64,000 nt of DNA from Pectinophora gossypiella (GCF_024362695.1 NC_065426.1:6168236-6232235); one strand, 5' to 3'. Counted from the stretch's first letter, positions 21,326 through 32,169 are shown. Numbers and translations are program-made. Notes: generated by a model from the sequence alone, not told the origin.

Positions 21326-21447
21326 ACAACAACAATAGATAAAAGTATAAAAGTAAAGTTCTCCCACGCCGTAGCTTTCAATGATACAAAACTTTAGACA
21401 ATTATTGTGACTCGTGACCGTTCAACAGCTTTTTTTCTTTCTACACA

Positions 21448-21790
21448 ACTTTTTTTGACGTGGCTTATTGTAGATTTGCTGCAGATGCCATTAACTACTT
21501 GGCCGAACAAATGGGAAGCGCTGACGGCTCTCACCCGGTACAACGTTTAAAATAACAGGCCTGAGGGTGCTCAATTGAGCGCGAACCTCGGCTCAGGGAG
21601 TTGTCTGAGAGGAAAAATATTTGAAAGTGGGTGGGCTAGTGGGTCGATAGCGATAAGCGCTGATTGAGGGAAATAGTCGACCACGCCTGCGGGGTCGGTA
21701 TCGGGGTCCTGAAGTGTTTGGTGTCGCAAGCTGATTGGCCGCCTCTATGGCTAGAGTAATCGGGTCGACGGGAACATTTCTGTAGGAAAG
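21448..21790 (+). repeat. Repeat D, long copy
   Basis: Starts TTTTTTTGACGTGGCTTATTG and extends through TAGTGGGTCGATAGCG and CTGAAGTGTTTGGTGTCGC to TAATCGGGTCG. The reverse complement is open in a frame also open at 42110-42412. Confidence 0.75.
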
Positions 21791-22433
21791 TGAGAATACT
21801 ATGGAAGGATAATGAATGGGAATTTGATTGTTTATGGTATGAATGGAAGATGTTTAATGAATGTGACGTAAGGCAGTTTTTTTTAAAAGTAAGAGAGGCG
21901 AGTCGATGGTGCAATGATTTGGGTAAAATATAAGGAGTAAAGACATTTAAAATATATCCCGTGTTATTTCTATATCCCACATTTCTACACAACCTTTTAT
22001 TATTCTTATAAGAGCATATCTACGTCTCGAACCAAAATACTGTAATCGTTTTAACATTACTCGCTGTTAAGAGCTAACTTCGCACAAATTCCCGTGCCTC
22101 GACGGAACCTCGACGGAATAACCACAAGAATAAGAATAGCCTCTTATGAGGAAAAACCTCTTAGAAGTTCGGGTATCTCAAGGTCATTACAGGCTCCCTT
22201 GAAGCGTAAAATGAAGCAATAAACGGCGAATTCATTCTCGAAGACCCGTGGTTTACAAGACGTAGCCTGGGAGACGCGGGACTTTAGCGAAAATAAGTAT
22301 TTGCTTTTTAACACTTGACCCATAGTGCTCCGGTTACTCGGGTGTTGGAGTGTTTCTTTTACAAAAAATAACATAAGCTCAGAATAAGAGAGAACAAGAG
22401 ATTCGAATGTCATTTTTCAAAAACGCACTTGCA
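21791..22433. other. No feature recognised
   Basis: Short open frames only, none with a recognisable domain. Confidence 0.3.
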
Positions 22434-22446
22434 CAGTTTTTACTAT

Positions 22447-22699
22447 CATCATCATCACCAGCCCATTAACGTCCCCACTGCTGGGGCACGGGCCTTCCCT
22501 ATGGATGGATAGGGAGATCGGGCCTTAAACCATCACGCGGGCCCAGTGCGGATTGATGGTTATTAACGACTGCTAATGCAGCCGGGACCAACAGCTTAAC
22601 GTGCCTTCCGAAGCACGGAGGAAAACTTTTTTTGTGGTCACCCACCCTATGACCGGCCTTTGCGAAAGTTGCTTAACTTCAACAATAGCAGACCAAGCG
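22447..22699 (-). mobile_element. SINE family E, head-truncated
   Basis: Bounded by an exact 13-bp duplication CAGTTTTTACTAT (22434-22446 and 22700-22712). On the minus strand it starts inside the head (GCGCTTGGTCTGC), has the 5S-like AAGTTAAGCAACTTTCGC and GGGTGGGTGACCAC, and ends in GATGATGATGATAG. About 25 bases of the head are missing. Confidence 0.88.
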
Positions 22700-22778
22700 C
22701 AGTTTTTACTATACCTAAACGCTATCTACTTTCACAGTGCTCTAAAAAAAATAGCTGCGTGGTTAGTTCTTTTTTCCT

Positions 22779-22832
22779 ATTGACGTGATGTATTGTATAT
22801 TTGCTGCAGATGGCATTAACTACTTGGTCGGA
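22779..22832 (+). repeat. Repeat D, terminal fragment
   Basis: TTGACGTGATGTATTGTATA then GCAGATGGCATTAACTACTT; stops after TTGGTCGGA. Confidence 0.6.
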
Positions 22833-23269
22833 ACGTGGTTAGGTCAATTTTGGAATGTATACCTATTAACTATTTTGTTGAATCTTAGACTTGGAAATTA
22901 TATAAATGGACGATCAAACATTTCAATCCCATTTCAATCTTTTGAACACCATTTTAAGTACATAAAATCGTCTAACTTCAGAAGACTTTTATGTGCTGCT
23001 TAAATATTACAACATCGTCGACACAAGTTAGTAAATTATACTACGTACGGTGCCGCCACAGTAGAAAAGTTTATCAGTAGGCCCACTTTACTGGATGAAT
23101 ACCTAGGTACCTGATTTTCCAACATCTAATAGGACAGGATTTTTTAAAATAAATGTTTTGCAAATCATTTATGGGAGAAATTTTTGTCTTTTTCTCTAAG
23201 TATATTTGTACCAATACATTTATTGCATCGAGTCAAATTTCCCACTCTGCGGCAAATCTACAATAAGCT
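22833..23269. other. No feature recognised
   Basis: Unassigned apart from a reversed scrap of D (GCGGCAAATCTACAATAAG) near 23251. Confidence 0.3.
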
Positions 23270-23480
23270 AGTTTCTAACTAGTCAAATCAGTTACTTTTT
23301 ATTAAACGTCAAAACAAAGTAATTTCACTATGGAATTTGTATGAAAAAGCTCACTGTGACGTCATGAAAAACGTGATAAAATTTCGGACTTAGTATTACG
23401 GTTTTCTTGAATAAAATTCATAAATAAGTTAAATAGAAAAATAAAATGATTTTCGTTAGTTATAGATCTGTCTTTACTTA
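23270..23480 (+). repeat. Repeat N copy
   Basis: CTAGTCAAATCAGTTACTTT, then AACGTCAAAACA, AATTTGTATGAAAAAGC and a tail near ATAGATCTGTCTTTA. The reverse complement is at 31790-32010; fragments lie at 35955, 56085 and 58330. Confidence 0.65.
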
Positions 23481-23658
23481 GTAAATCTAGTACACGCAGT
23501 GGCGCTAGCAAATAATTTAGGTGGTGCGAAATCACACTCAAAATACAGTTTTTTCAAGCAGTTTACGGCCACCGAAATATTTGTAATTAAATATTTTAAA
23601 AATGTCGTTTACGCCACCCATTAAATCTATGACTTTTATGTCGCTGCTAAGCGGCAGT

Positions 23659-23755
23659 TGTGCCCCTGCGGATCCGAGGCTGCCCCTGTGGATCCGAGGC
23701 TGCCCCTGTGTGGATCCGAGGCTGCCCCTGTGGATCCGAGGCTGCCCCTGTGGAT
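23659..23755. repeat. 20-22 bp minisatellite with BamHI-like core
   Basis: Five units of GCCCCTGTGGATCCGAGGCT with small changes; the third carries an extra TG and the last is cut short. Open frames across it are a by-product of the repeat. Confidence 0.85.
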
Positions 23756-23791
23756 GCTAGCCATGGTGCAGCTCCCATCTTGGCTGATTTG

Positions 23792-23828
23792 CCCCCCCCC
23801 CCCCCCCCCCCAAAAAAAAAAAAAAAAA
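23792..23828. repeat. C20-A17 homopolymer junction
   Basis: Twenty consecutive C followed directly by seventeen A. Such a tract is prone to sequencing and assembly error, so the exact length should not be trusted. Confidence 0.9.
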
Positions 23829-23919
23829 CGGCGCTCGCACCGCCCTAGGGCCGCCACTAAGTACACAACCCAATTAGTAACGTCAAAAAACCATAATATA
23901 ATTATATCTATACATATAA

Positions 23920-23985
23920 TCATCAATTTAAGCCACGCTCTTGTCGGTGCAGCATTTTCCATGCTACTTTTTTTAGGGAAAAATA
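23920..23985 (+). repeat. Repeat H, 5' fragment
   Basis: ATTTAAGCCACGCTCTTGTC, GGTGCAGCATTTTCCATG and TTTAGGGAAAAATA match the start of H at 3330. Confidence 0.6.
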
Positions 23986-24724
23986 CATACATGTCTCATA
24001 TACATCTATACATAGATACACTAAAAACTATGATTATAATTGTTATGAAGTACTTATTATACATTTACAACATCACAAGTTCAAACAAACAAATCTAAGG
24101 AGTGTCACTACTGCACTTAAACTGTATGTCGCGCTGGGTGTGATCGCCAAAACGTCGGGAGTCGTTAAACTCGCGTCTGGTTTACGACTCAAAACCGAAT
24201 CCATATTTTGAAAAGATAATAACTTTGAGATATGTATGTGCAATATACTTGAGTTCGGGGGAACTCCCACAAAATTCGTCTATTCCACACATGTATTTTA
24301 AGTACTGTCGTAAAATTTGCCAAAGAATTTTACGACGGCTTATCTTTTGTTCCGTTTTAGGGATTATAGCCGACTTTTCCAGTTAGCGTTTACTTGTGAC
24401 GGCTTGTCACTAAAACTACGAAGCCAGGACTATCAACTTAAAGTATTCAACCAGCTTTAACAGGCTTTGCAATTCACTGCAGGAATGTGGAATGGAATTG
24501 AAAAATACATTTTTAAACGAACACACATTTTATGTTAAACAGTAGCTTCGTTGCAAGTGGCAGTAGGTATTGTCTCGCGCAAGTTTGGGTCGTCTCAAAT
24601 GTGATGTGAATTGCAATTGTTTTAGGTACACGAGCGAATGCTTCATACTACCCTACTATAGAAAAATATCTGCGTGTAAACAGAGACTGACCATTCTTTC
24701 GTAGTCGAAATCTATTCGCGAGGA
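23986..24724. other. No feature recognised
   Basis: Unassigned DNA with short open frames only. Confidence 0.3.
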
Positions 24725-24980
24725 ATCTATAAACATACATACATAAACTCACACCCGTAATTCCTAATGAAGTGCGCAAAGCCACAAGTAATCAAAGACA
24801 ACTTGCAGCCACTGTTGATACGATGTGACCAGAATGCGATGAACTTTTTGGTGATAAGGAATCAGCCTATCGCCCATTACATTAGTCCATCATGTTAGAG
24901 GAACCCTCTGTCGGATTTTACGCCATGCCCGGGAAGACAAGCAGCTGAACGTGTTCTATGTTTTTCATTTGCTCCCAGAA
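24725..24980 (-). mobile_element. Repeat P with TATG tail
   Basis: On the minus strand it ends in GTGTGAGTTTATGTATGTATG, preceded by CTTTGCGCACTTCATTAGGA and TTGTCTTTGATTACTTGTGG. The same end occurs at 34425-34530 on the plus strand, and an inner piece (CATGCCCGG..GACAAGCAGCT) at 44190-44245. Its 3' end resembles those of F, B and I. Confidence 0.65.
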
Positions 24981-25515
24981 CAGCATAGAAGCATAGGAAT
25001 CTATAGAATGTACAAAGAATGCTCACTTCTTATGTTTTATCCTACTTTATTGTAGTCCTATTGTTCTCGTCCTTAATTCGTTTAGTGTAGATAGTAGTGG
25101 TGATAAAATAATATAAGTTTATATTGAAATTTCAAAAATGTACTTAAAAGAAGACTTATTTAAGTGTAAATCAAAGAAAAATTCTTCACACGTCTGCGTA
25201 GTCACAGTGACCACAGTGCCTATTGTGACTGTTGTAGATAAGATAATGATTATAATGTTGAATGTAATAGCGACAAAATACTGTCTCATAGCTTATAAGT
25301 TAGCCTACACCTGTGTATTAGTAAAATCACGGAATCAGGGGATCTAAAAAGGCTACATTAAATGAATTTATTTAAAAAAGCAATATTGCAATTTGACATT
25401 TCCACGTACAAAAGTAAATTCTTTTTAAATTATTTATTTAAATGTGTTACCTCGTTAATCCCCTTTGTTTAGAAAGAAAAGAAAATGAAGAACATTGCAT
25501 AATATAAATAAAATA
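24981..25515. other. No feature recognised
   Basis: A 69-codon open frame at 25138-25347 has no recognisable domain. Confidence 0.3.
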
Positions 25516-25533
25516 CTCATAACGTTACTATCA

Positions 25534-25876
25534 TCATCATCCCCCTAGCATTATCCTGTTTTTCACAGAGTTCGCTTACCTAACCTGAAGATTTGACAGG
25601 TCCGATTTTTTACAGAAGCGACTGCCTGTCTGACCCTCCAACCTGCGAAGGGAAAACCAGCCCAATACAGGTAAGGTCACATACTTCCGAAAATGCATTT
25701 TTCGGGAATGTGGGTTTCATTACGATGTCTTCCTTCACCGTTGAGCACGTGATAAAATTTACGATCTAAACATAAATTCGAAAACAAAGACAACCATTGG
25801 TTTAGGCCTGTGCTGGATTCGAACCTGCGACCTCAAAGTGAGAGGCAAGTGTTCTACCAACTGAGCTACCACGGCT
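25534..25876 (-). mobile_element. SINE family C, full length
   Basis: Flanked by a perfect 18-bp duplication CTCATAACGTTACTATCA (25516-25533 and 25877-25894). On the minus strand a tRNA-like head comes first (box A-like TAGCTCAGTTGG, box B-like GGTTCGAATCC), then a body with TATGTGACCT and CTTCGCAGGTTGG, ending in GGGGGATGATGATGA. This is the reference copy for C. Confidence 0.9.
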
Positions 25877-25894
25877 CTCATAACGTTACTATCA

Positions 25895-26826
25895 GCCAAC
25901 AATAATTCAGTCACAATTCTCGTGCCAACATCATTCCAAAAACAATCCGTTTCCTAGAAAAACAGCAGCAAAATGCAACTAAAAAGCAAAATAGCACATG
26001 GAAATGGCTGGAAATATTTTATGAGAAACAAACTTTCTAAATCTGGCGAGACATAAATCTTTTAAGCAATTTTGGCGTCTCCTGGAAGAGTTTACGTTGG
26101 TGAAAAATTCAGGAGGAACTAAACTGAGACATACATAAATTAGGGAGGTACTGGACAGGTTGTAAACGTTGAATAAGATACAGGCACACGTGACGAGTGA
26201 GTTCCTGAATTATTCCTTTGGGGCTCAGGAACTAAAATATTGAATGTTGTGTTTATAGCGGAGGACGAGCGAGCTATTGTAGCAGACTTAGCCGTTAAAG
26301 GTGGTCCTGTTTACACCCTTTGAAATTGAATTTACGTATTTGGACACTATCCATAAACAAGGAACACTACACTTACACACACTACACATGACATATTAAC
26401 AGTATTATAACTAAACCGTCAAGTTTTAGAATTCGATTAGGTATACTATACTATACGAGAAGCTATTCTAAAATTGTATCTATATTGAAATATAACCACT
26501 AATTGTGATGAACATTTATAGTACCATAATAAAAAATACCGGTCAAGTGCGTTGTAATTGAAAAAACATTTTTTTTTTGCTCCATACATCGACTACGTCG
26601 CGATTAGTTAACCAACTGACAGTGTAAGTTTGTAAATGCAAAAACAAGCTAAAAATAGTCATATCTTTGAATTGCATTGGTTTGATTTGATTTTTGTACG
26701 GCTTCATAAGACCGCAGACATAAGTATTACGTATTAATTTCAACTTGATACATCCAAGCGTTTCCAAGAAAAAGGTCTTAACAGACGAACAGAGTAATTC
26801 TATAAGGGTTTTGTTTTCATTTTGAG

Positions 26827-26828
<2 letters not shown>
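25895..26828. other. No feature recognised
   Basis: No recognisable gene or repeat family; A+T-rich. Confidence 0.3.

Positions 26829-26857
<29 letters not shown>
26829..26857. repeat. (TC)n microsatellite
   Basis: About fourteen TC units, followed by a short H-like TTTAAGAGCTGCGCTCTTGT. Confidence 0.9.
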
Positions 26858-26859
<2 letters not shown>

Positions 26860-27887
26860 ATTTAAGAGCTGCGCTCTTGTCAGTGGAGTAATCACCATTC
26901 CTCTCATCTTCCCGCGAAAACCTTCACCTCCTGATACGACACGACCTGCACCTTTTGAGTTTCGGAACCCTAAAAACAACTGTGTAGTGCTACGGAAAAC
27001 GGAACTCTCGGCAATTCTGATTTATACTTTTTTTATCCTGTCCACTCGTAGGTATCTACGAAAAAAAAGGTTTGCGATAGGCAAACTAAACCAAACAGCC
27101 TACACCCGTCGGTGCCTTTCAACCACACACAACCCGCAAAATTCCCTCGGATTTCGTGTTGACGAGACAGACGTAGGATACTCAAAGCCTTGCCTTTCTG
27201 CTTATTCCATCGGGAGGCAGTATCGGAAATAGAAACGAGACAAACTGAATGTGCTTGTGCCACGGGAAATGTACAGACAAACAGTGTGCTTCGGTTTTTG
27301 TGGAAAATAAATATTGAAGCGTTCTCGAGCTGAACTACTGACCTCTACACAATACGCTGGACAGGCCAGCGAATAATATATTTTGTCCCTAATTGATCCT
27401 CGCCATTTTGCAGCGTCAATGAAAAGCCATAGCGGAAGTTCTTTATTTATTTGTTTACTTAATTCAAATTGGGAAACAAATAGCTTAACACTTTCAAGGG
27501 CCGAACGTCTAATGACGTTCCGATTCCAAGGTGTCATATTACCTATTATAAACCATCAATGACCCATGATCTCTATCCGTGAAAGGGTCAAATTACAATT
27601 TGTAAAATGCAAATAATTTGTTCGTTAGCCAGTGAAGTTTCCATTTATAACCAATAAATAAATCACTGAGAAGTAGACAGAATGTAATAAATTAGTAACT
27701 AGCAATAAATGAGTTATTCAAAAAGAAAACAAAAGTTGATGTTACATCTGTTTTAAAGCTTTGAGGGCAGATACAAATTTATTGTGCTTAAGGTGAAATA
27801 TGTCGATGCAATTGTATTTGTCATTGTATTTGCTACAAGTGCTAACCATAAAACGGAACTTTAGGTAATTCGTTCTGCAAAAAGGAA
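26858..27887. other. Overlapping open frames, no gene recognised
   Basis: Frames of 136 codons (plus, 26822-27232), 76 (minus, 27033-27263) and 111 (minus, 27202-27537) overlap one another. None shows a domain and the plus frame starts inside the TC microsatellite. Probably repeat-derived or chance. Confidence 0.35.
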
Positions 27888-28066
27888 TCTTCTTATTCTA
27901 TCGTGTGGGTTGTGAGGTGGATTACCAACCTCATCAAGGTTTGTCAGGGTTACAATTGAGCCGCCAAAGGCCCCTGACATGACTCATGTAACGACTACGT
28001 ACTTACATCAGTAAGTAGTAACCGATACCAACGACTTAACGTGCCTTCCGAAGCACGGATCGACTT
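27888..28066 (-). mobile_element. SINE family A, 5'-truncated
   Basis: TCTTCTTATTCTATCGTGTG through GTAACGACTACGTACTTACA to GAAGCACGGATCGA. The tRNA-like head is absent. Confidence 0.75.
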
Positions 28067-28182
28067 GTCGTTTTGTCTTGCAAAAAGGAATACCAAGGAA
28101 TAATTCGTCCTGCAAAAATTCTTAGAACTATTATTACAGAAGTGAGAGGGCCGATTTACCACCTATACCATCTAATAACCCT

Positions 28183-28302
28183 CAACTACAATGCCAGTCG
28201 TGCGGCCGCTACTGTCGCTCTCGCATTGGACTTTACAGCCATTTTAAAAGCTGCCACAGAAACGCTGTTTGAATCATCTGTTAAAGATGTAAAGGCCTGA
28301 GA
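28183..28302 (+). repeat. Repeat Q, coding-like, inverted partner at 30940
   Basis: Part of an open frame (28073-28300, 75 codons) ending NASRAAATVALALDF..., then LFESSVKDVKA. The reverse complement recurs at about 30940-31062 with scattered changes and one in-frame stop. No known domain recognised; both copies lie next to an I repeat. Confidence 0.5.
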
Positions 28303-28324
28303 GAGATTATGAATAACATAACAA

Positions 28325-28496
28325 AAACCATAAGCTTATGACTACATCCCAATTGGGGTAATCAGAGGCACATCCATTGCAAGGTAAACTAAGTGCCCAC
28401 ACCTCACCGAGCTTTCTGTGTTACCAACGTGATAGGTGGTGAGCCGTATCGCCGTTGATAATGGTGAATCCAACAGTGTTAGTCAAAACTGCACTT
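28325..28496 (-). mobile_element. SINE-like repeat I, split by an A insertion
   Basis: On the minus strand it reads AGTTTTGACTAACACTGTTG, GGCGATACGGCTCACCACCT, AGAAAGCTCGGTGAGGTGTG and ends CATAAGCTTATGG. Its beginning continues beyond the inserted A copy at 28820. Other copies: 30826, 32620, 44949, 48893. Confidence 0.7.
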
Positions 28497-28819
28497 CTTC
28501 TATCGTGTGGATTATTAGGTGGATTACCAACCCCATCAACCCTAGTGTCAGGGTTATTATTGAGCCACCATAAAGGCCCCTGACATGACTCATATAACGA
28601 CTACGTACTTACATCAGTAAGTAGTAACCAGGACCGACGGCTTAACGTGCTTTCCGATGCACGGATCGCCTTACTTTTGGACAATCTGGTGATCAGCCTG
28701 TAATGTCCTTACAAAACTAGGTATTTTAAAGTGTTTCTTGTGATTTGCCCCCACCGGGATCCGAACCCGGGACCTCCGGATCGTGAGCACAACGCTCAAC
28801 CACTGGACCTCGGAGACCG
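28497..28819 (-). mobile_element. SINE family A, full length, nested in repeat I
   Basis: A 12-bp duplication AAAACTGCACTT (28485-28496 and 28820-28831) bounds it exactly. On the minus strand the head has TGGTCCAGTGGTTGAG and GGGTTCGGATCCC, and the end is GATAGAAG. The duplicated bases belong to repeat I, so this copy is the younger of the two. Confidence 0.92.
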
Positions 28820-28897
28820 AAAACTGCACTTGAGATATATTACTAACTGATTATTATTATTTGTTACGAATAGCTAGTATAAATTAGCTAGAAATAT

Positions 28898-29233
28898 TAT
28901 AACGCGAATTATTGTAGATTTTGCAGACTGGACAAATGGGGAACGGCCATATAAAGTTCAAAACTTGTCTGAATATCCCGAGATGGACGCCACGCCTTCG
29001 TTCACGGCGCCCGAAAGGATTATGTTGCAGAGAAACGGCCCGAAGCGGGCAGATAGTGATAAGCGCTGAAGGAGAGAAATATCAGATAGTACGGATAGCC
29101 AGTCCAGAGTATTGTATGCATGTCGGTAGCTGTTCGGTAAACTATTGGCCAGTGCACGTTTTACAAGTATAGTCATTATGGATAAACAAAGAAAGTCCGA
29201 AAACGCAAATACTGGGCTTCTGTATTTCTTTAT
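28898..29233. other. D-like start, then unassigned DNA
   Basis: 28898-28950 resembles a degenerate D start (CGCGAATTATTGTAGATTTT, CTGGACAAATGGGGA). A 72-codon minus frame (28958-29176) follows with no recognisable domain. Confidence 0.4.
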
Positions 29234-29342
29234 CTTCTTCTATCGTGTGGTTGTGAGATGGGTTACCAACCCCTTCAACCCTGGTGTCAGGGTTACTATT
29301 GACATGGCTCATGTAACGACTACTAACTTACATCAGTAAGTT
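29234..29342 (-). mobile_element. SINE family A, 3' fragment
   Basis: CTTCTTCTATCGTGTGGTTG ... CCCTGGTGTCAGGGTTACTA ... ACTTACATCAGTAAG. Cut off by the LINE tail that follows. Confidence 0.7.
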
Positions 29343-29343
29343 A

Positions 29344-30035
29344 TTTATCAAATCAAATCAAATCAAATCAAATATACTTTATTGCACAGAACTAGAATTT
29401 CAACAATCAGACATAACACATGAATACAGTACAATTTGGGCGGCCTTATTGCTCTAGAGCAATTTCTTCCAGGCAACCAACAAAAGGAAACAAACATTTA
29501 CAACTTGGATGCGGGATGGTGCAACAAAAAAATAAATAAATAAATACCTAAAAGTAAAACTAAAGTTAATATAATAAATACTCTATACTATACGTACATA
29601 TATTAATAAATACTCAATTTAATATAATCCATATATACTAAAAATATACCTAACCATAATCTAAAGAAAACTATAATAATAAATAATAGACTATACACAC
29701 ACATACAGGTATTGAAATAAATAAAATACATCATACATAATAGTAATATCCTAAGAATATCCACATAAGGATTCAAAATGAGCTCGCAACTGGTTTTTGA
29801 AGCTTTGAAGAGAGTTAGCGACTCTGATGGAAGCAGGTAAGGAGTTCCATAAGCGCACAGCTTGCACAGTAAAAGACTGGCCGTAGTAATCAGTTCGGTG
29901 GGTGGGAGCTACCAATAGCATCCTAGTGCACGATCGAGGCAGCCGTTCGTGAACTTCCGTCCTCAAACTAAAACGCTCTTTGAGGTAAGGGGGAATTGGG
30001 ATTATGGAGGATATTTATCAGTTTAATATGGTAAG
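29344..30035 (-). mobile_element. 5'-truncated non-LTR retrotransposon (Jockey/CR1-like)
   Basis: On the minus strand 29751-29966, extendable upstream to about 30012 before a stop, encodes the C-terminus of a reverse transcriptase: RFSLRTEVHERLP, then QAVRLWNSLPASIR and SLQSFKNQLRAHF, followed by a stop. A 3' untranslated region of about 400 bp follows and ends in (TTTGA)n, which is the (AAATC)n at 29349-29373 on the plus strand. Everything upstream is missing, as in typical target-primed insertions. Related 3' regions occur at 48485-48600. Confidence 0.8.
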
Positions 30036-30149
30036 TTAGGTTTTTATTTATTTTATTTTTTTAGTTTTAGTTATTTATTTAATTTTATTCTGACAAACTC
30101 TTGATTGTTATCGTGATTCTTTATTTATTGAATTGATACGTAAATATTT

Positions 30150-30409
30150 TATACACTACTTGGCCGGACAAATGGGGAGCGCTGAGGGCTCTCACCCGGT
30201 ACAAAATTTAGAACAACAGGCCTAAGGGTGCCCTGTTTGGCGCGAACCTCTGCTCAATGCGTCGTCTCAGAATAGTGCGTCGATAGCGCTGAATGATGAA
30301 ATCGTCGACCACACCGGCGGGATCGGTATTGGGGTTCTGAAGTATTTAGTGTCGCGAGCTGATTGGCCGTCTCTATGGCTAGAGTAATCGTGTCGTCGGA
30401 TAGGGATGT
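30150..30409 (+). repeat. Repeat D, interrupted by SINE E
   Basis: Begins at CACTACTTGGCCGGACAAAT and runs to GTCGTCGGATAGGGATGT, which is the target duplication of the E copy that follows. Confidence 0.7.
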
Positions 30410-30723
30410 CATCATCATCATCATCACCAGCCCATTAACGTCCCCACTGCTGGGGCACGGGCCTTCCCTACGGATGGATAGGGAGATCGGGCCTTAAACC
30501 ACCACGCGGGCCCAGTGCGGATTGGTGGTTATTAACGACTGCTAATGCAGCCGGGACCAACGACTTAACGTGCCTTCCGAAGCACGGAGGAGCTCGAGAT
30601 GAATACTTTTTTTTTCTGTGGTCACCCATCCTATGACCGGCCTTTGCGAAAGTCGCTTAACTTCAACAATCGCAGACCGAGCGCGTTAACCGCTGCGCCA
30701 CCGAGCTCCTCAATTGGATGAAT
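30410..30723 (-). mobile_element. SINE family E, full length
   Basis: Exact 12-bp duplication GGATAGGGATGT (30398-30409 and 30724-30735). On the minus strand: GAGCTCGGTGGCGCAGCGGT (tRNA-like start), GAAGTTAAGCGACTTTCGC and GGATGGGTGACCAC (matching conserved 5S rRNA internal-promoter words), an A-rich link, a body with GTGCTTCGGAAGGCACG, and a GATGATGATGATG tail. Confidence 0.9.
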
Positions 30724-30825
30724 GGATAGGGATGTAAGTCTTGTAAATTGTTATTTACTCAATATTGTTTTTGTAAGTAGTTGAAAAATATAGACGACCA
30801 TTAAAGACAGCGATACAGCTCGACA

Positions 30826-30935
30826 TTTATCGCGTCGATCTAACAGAAAGCTCGGAGAGGTGTGGGTAAATAGTTCAAAATGCGAGTCAATGTACTTCTG
30901 ACTACCCGAATTTTGAACATAGTTGTGAGCTTAGA
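30826..30935 (+). mobile_element. Repeat I fragment
   Basis: ATCGCGTCGATCTAACAGAA, AGCTCGGAGAGGTGTGGGTA and TGTACTTCTGACTACCC match the I middle and end. Confidence 0.6.
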
Positions 30936-30939
30936 TTCA

Positions 30940-31062
30940 TCCTTTATATCTTCATCAGATGATTCAAACAGCGTTTATGTGGCAGCTTTTAAAATGGCTG
31001 TAAAGTCCGATGCGAGAGCGACAGTAGCGGCCGCACGACTGGCATTGTCTTGTTGTTGAGCT
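30940..31062 (-). repeat. Repeat Q, inverted copy
   Basis: The minus strand reads CAATGCCAGTCGTGCGGCCG then GACTTTACAGCCATTTTAAA, matching 28183-28302. The peptide NASRAAATVALASDF is kept, followed by a stop where the other copy has a glutamate codon. Confidence 0.5.
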
Positions 31063-31286
31063 TTGATTACGTTATGTGTAGTTGGACAAAATCTTAATGG
31101 TTTTGGCTAGTAACCTATCTTGTGGACTGTCGATCGGGAACACTTATAGACTATAAAATAGACAGATAATTCTCTTTCTCTTATTGTGCATTCGTTCAGT
31201 CTTGGACTGCCTGACTAATGGTGCGGTTAAGGCAATGTTTAGTCCAATCCTAGTTCAAGACTAGTTGTAGATGTTAGTTTGAGTAA

Positions 31287-31500
31287 AATTCAGTGTCATC
31301 ATTAATTTAAGAGCCACGTTCTTGTCGGTGTAGCAGTCTCCATGCTACTTTTTTAGGGAAAAATAGGGCACTGGTTTCCCTCTTGCCTCGCAGTACTCTG
31401 TCTAACGTGAGTGTGATGGCGCCCAGAGTAATCTAGTTCAAAGTCCTGTCCTCCGCCTCTAAATAGTACTGATAGTCACTGCTACAATCTGTCAGGGAAA
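31287..31500 (+). repeat. Repeat H copy
   Basis: TTAAGAGCCACGTTCTTGTC through TAGGGCACTGGTTTCCCTCT, CAGTACTCTGTCTAACGTGA and GATGGCGCCCAGAGTAATCT to ACTGATAGTCACTGC. The most complete plus-strand copy. Confidence 0.7.
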
Positions 31501-31789
31501 ATTCTTATAAAGTAGAAAATACTCTTAACACGTTGAGCTTGAAAACAGCCGAACAAAAAACCTATGTATATTTTTGACATATCTTATTTTCTCAATGGAA
31601 ATCACGACGTAGTAGATTATTTTTTTCCAATAAAGGGCATTTTTTCTTATTCCTAGTACAATCTCTCCCGCCATGACCTACCACAAATCTATGACGCTAG
31701 ACAACTTGTTATTATTTCACAGAGTCAAGGAAGAGTCAAGTACATCGTTGGTTATAATTGGGTAATTTCCTAGGTCAAAGATAAATTAT

Positions 31790-32010
31790 GAAATTCTAAT
31801 TATTAAATAAAGACAGATCTAAAGGTGTTAAAAAATGGTTTTCTTCTATTTTACTTATTTATGAATTTTAATAAAGAAATATGTAACATCAAGTGCGACA
31901 TTTTGTCACGTTTTTCTATGACGTCACAGGTTGCTTTTTCATACAAATTCCATAGTAATTTCGTGTTTTGACGTTTAGTAAAAAGTAACTAATTTGACTA
32001 CGTGAAAATA
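31790..32010 (-). repeat. Repeat N copy
   Basis: The reverse complement of 23270-23480, with TGTTTTGACGTTTAGTAAAAAG and a gap-containing middle. The inner word TATGACGTCACAG is kept. Confidence 0.6.
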
Positions 32011-32169
32011 CCCTATTAGCTACTTGACAACCTAGTCAAATAAGATAAGTATTTATTACGAAACGTCAAAACGAATGTTTTCTCTGAAGTTTGTAACGAA
32101 ATGCTGTCCTGTGACTGTCATCAATAAAAGCGGTCGAACGTCGTACTCATTGTTCTTTAATTCGTAAAA

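Noticed and set aside
25804..25876. Possible minus-strand tRNA gene
   Set aside because: It is the head of a SINE C copy bounded by an 18-bp target duplication.
26822..27537. Three overlapping frames of 76-136 codons
   Set aside because: Overlap on both strands, a start inside a TC microsatellite and no domain.
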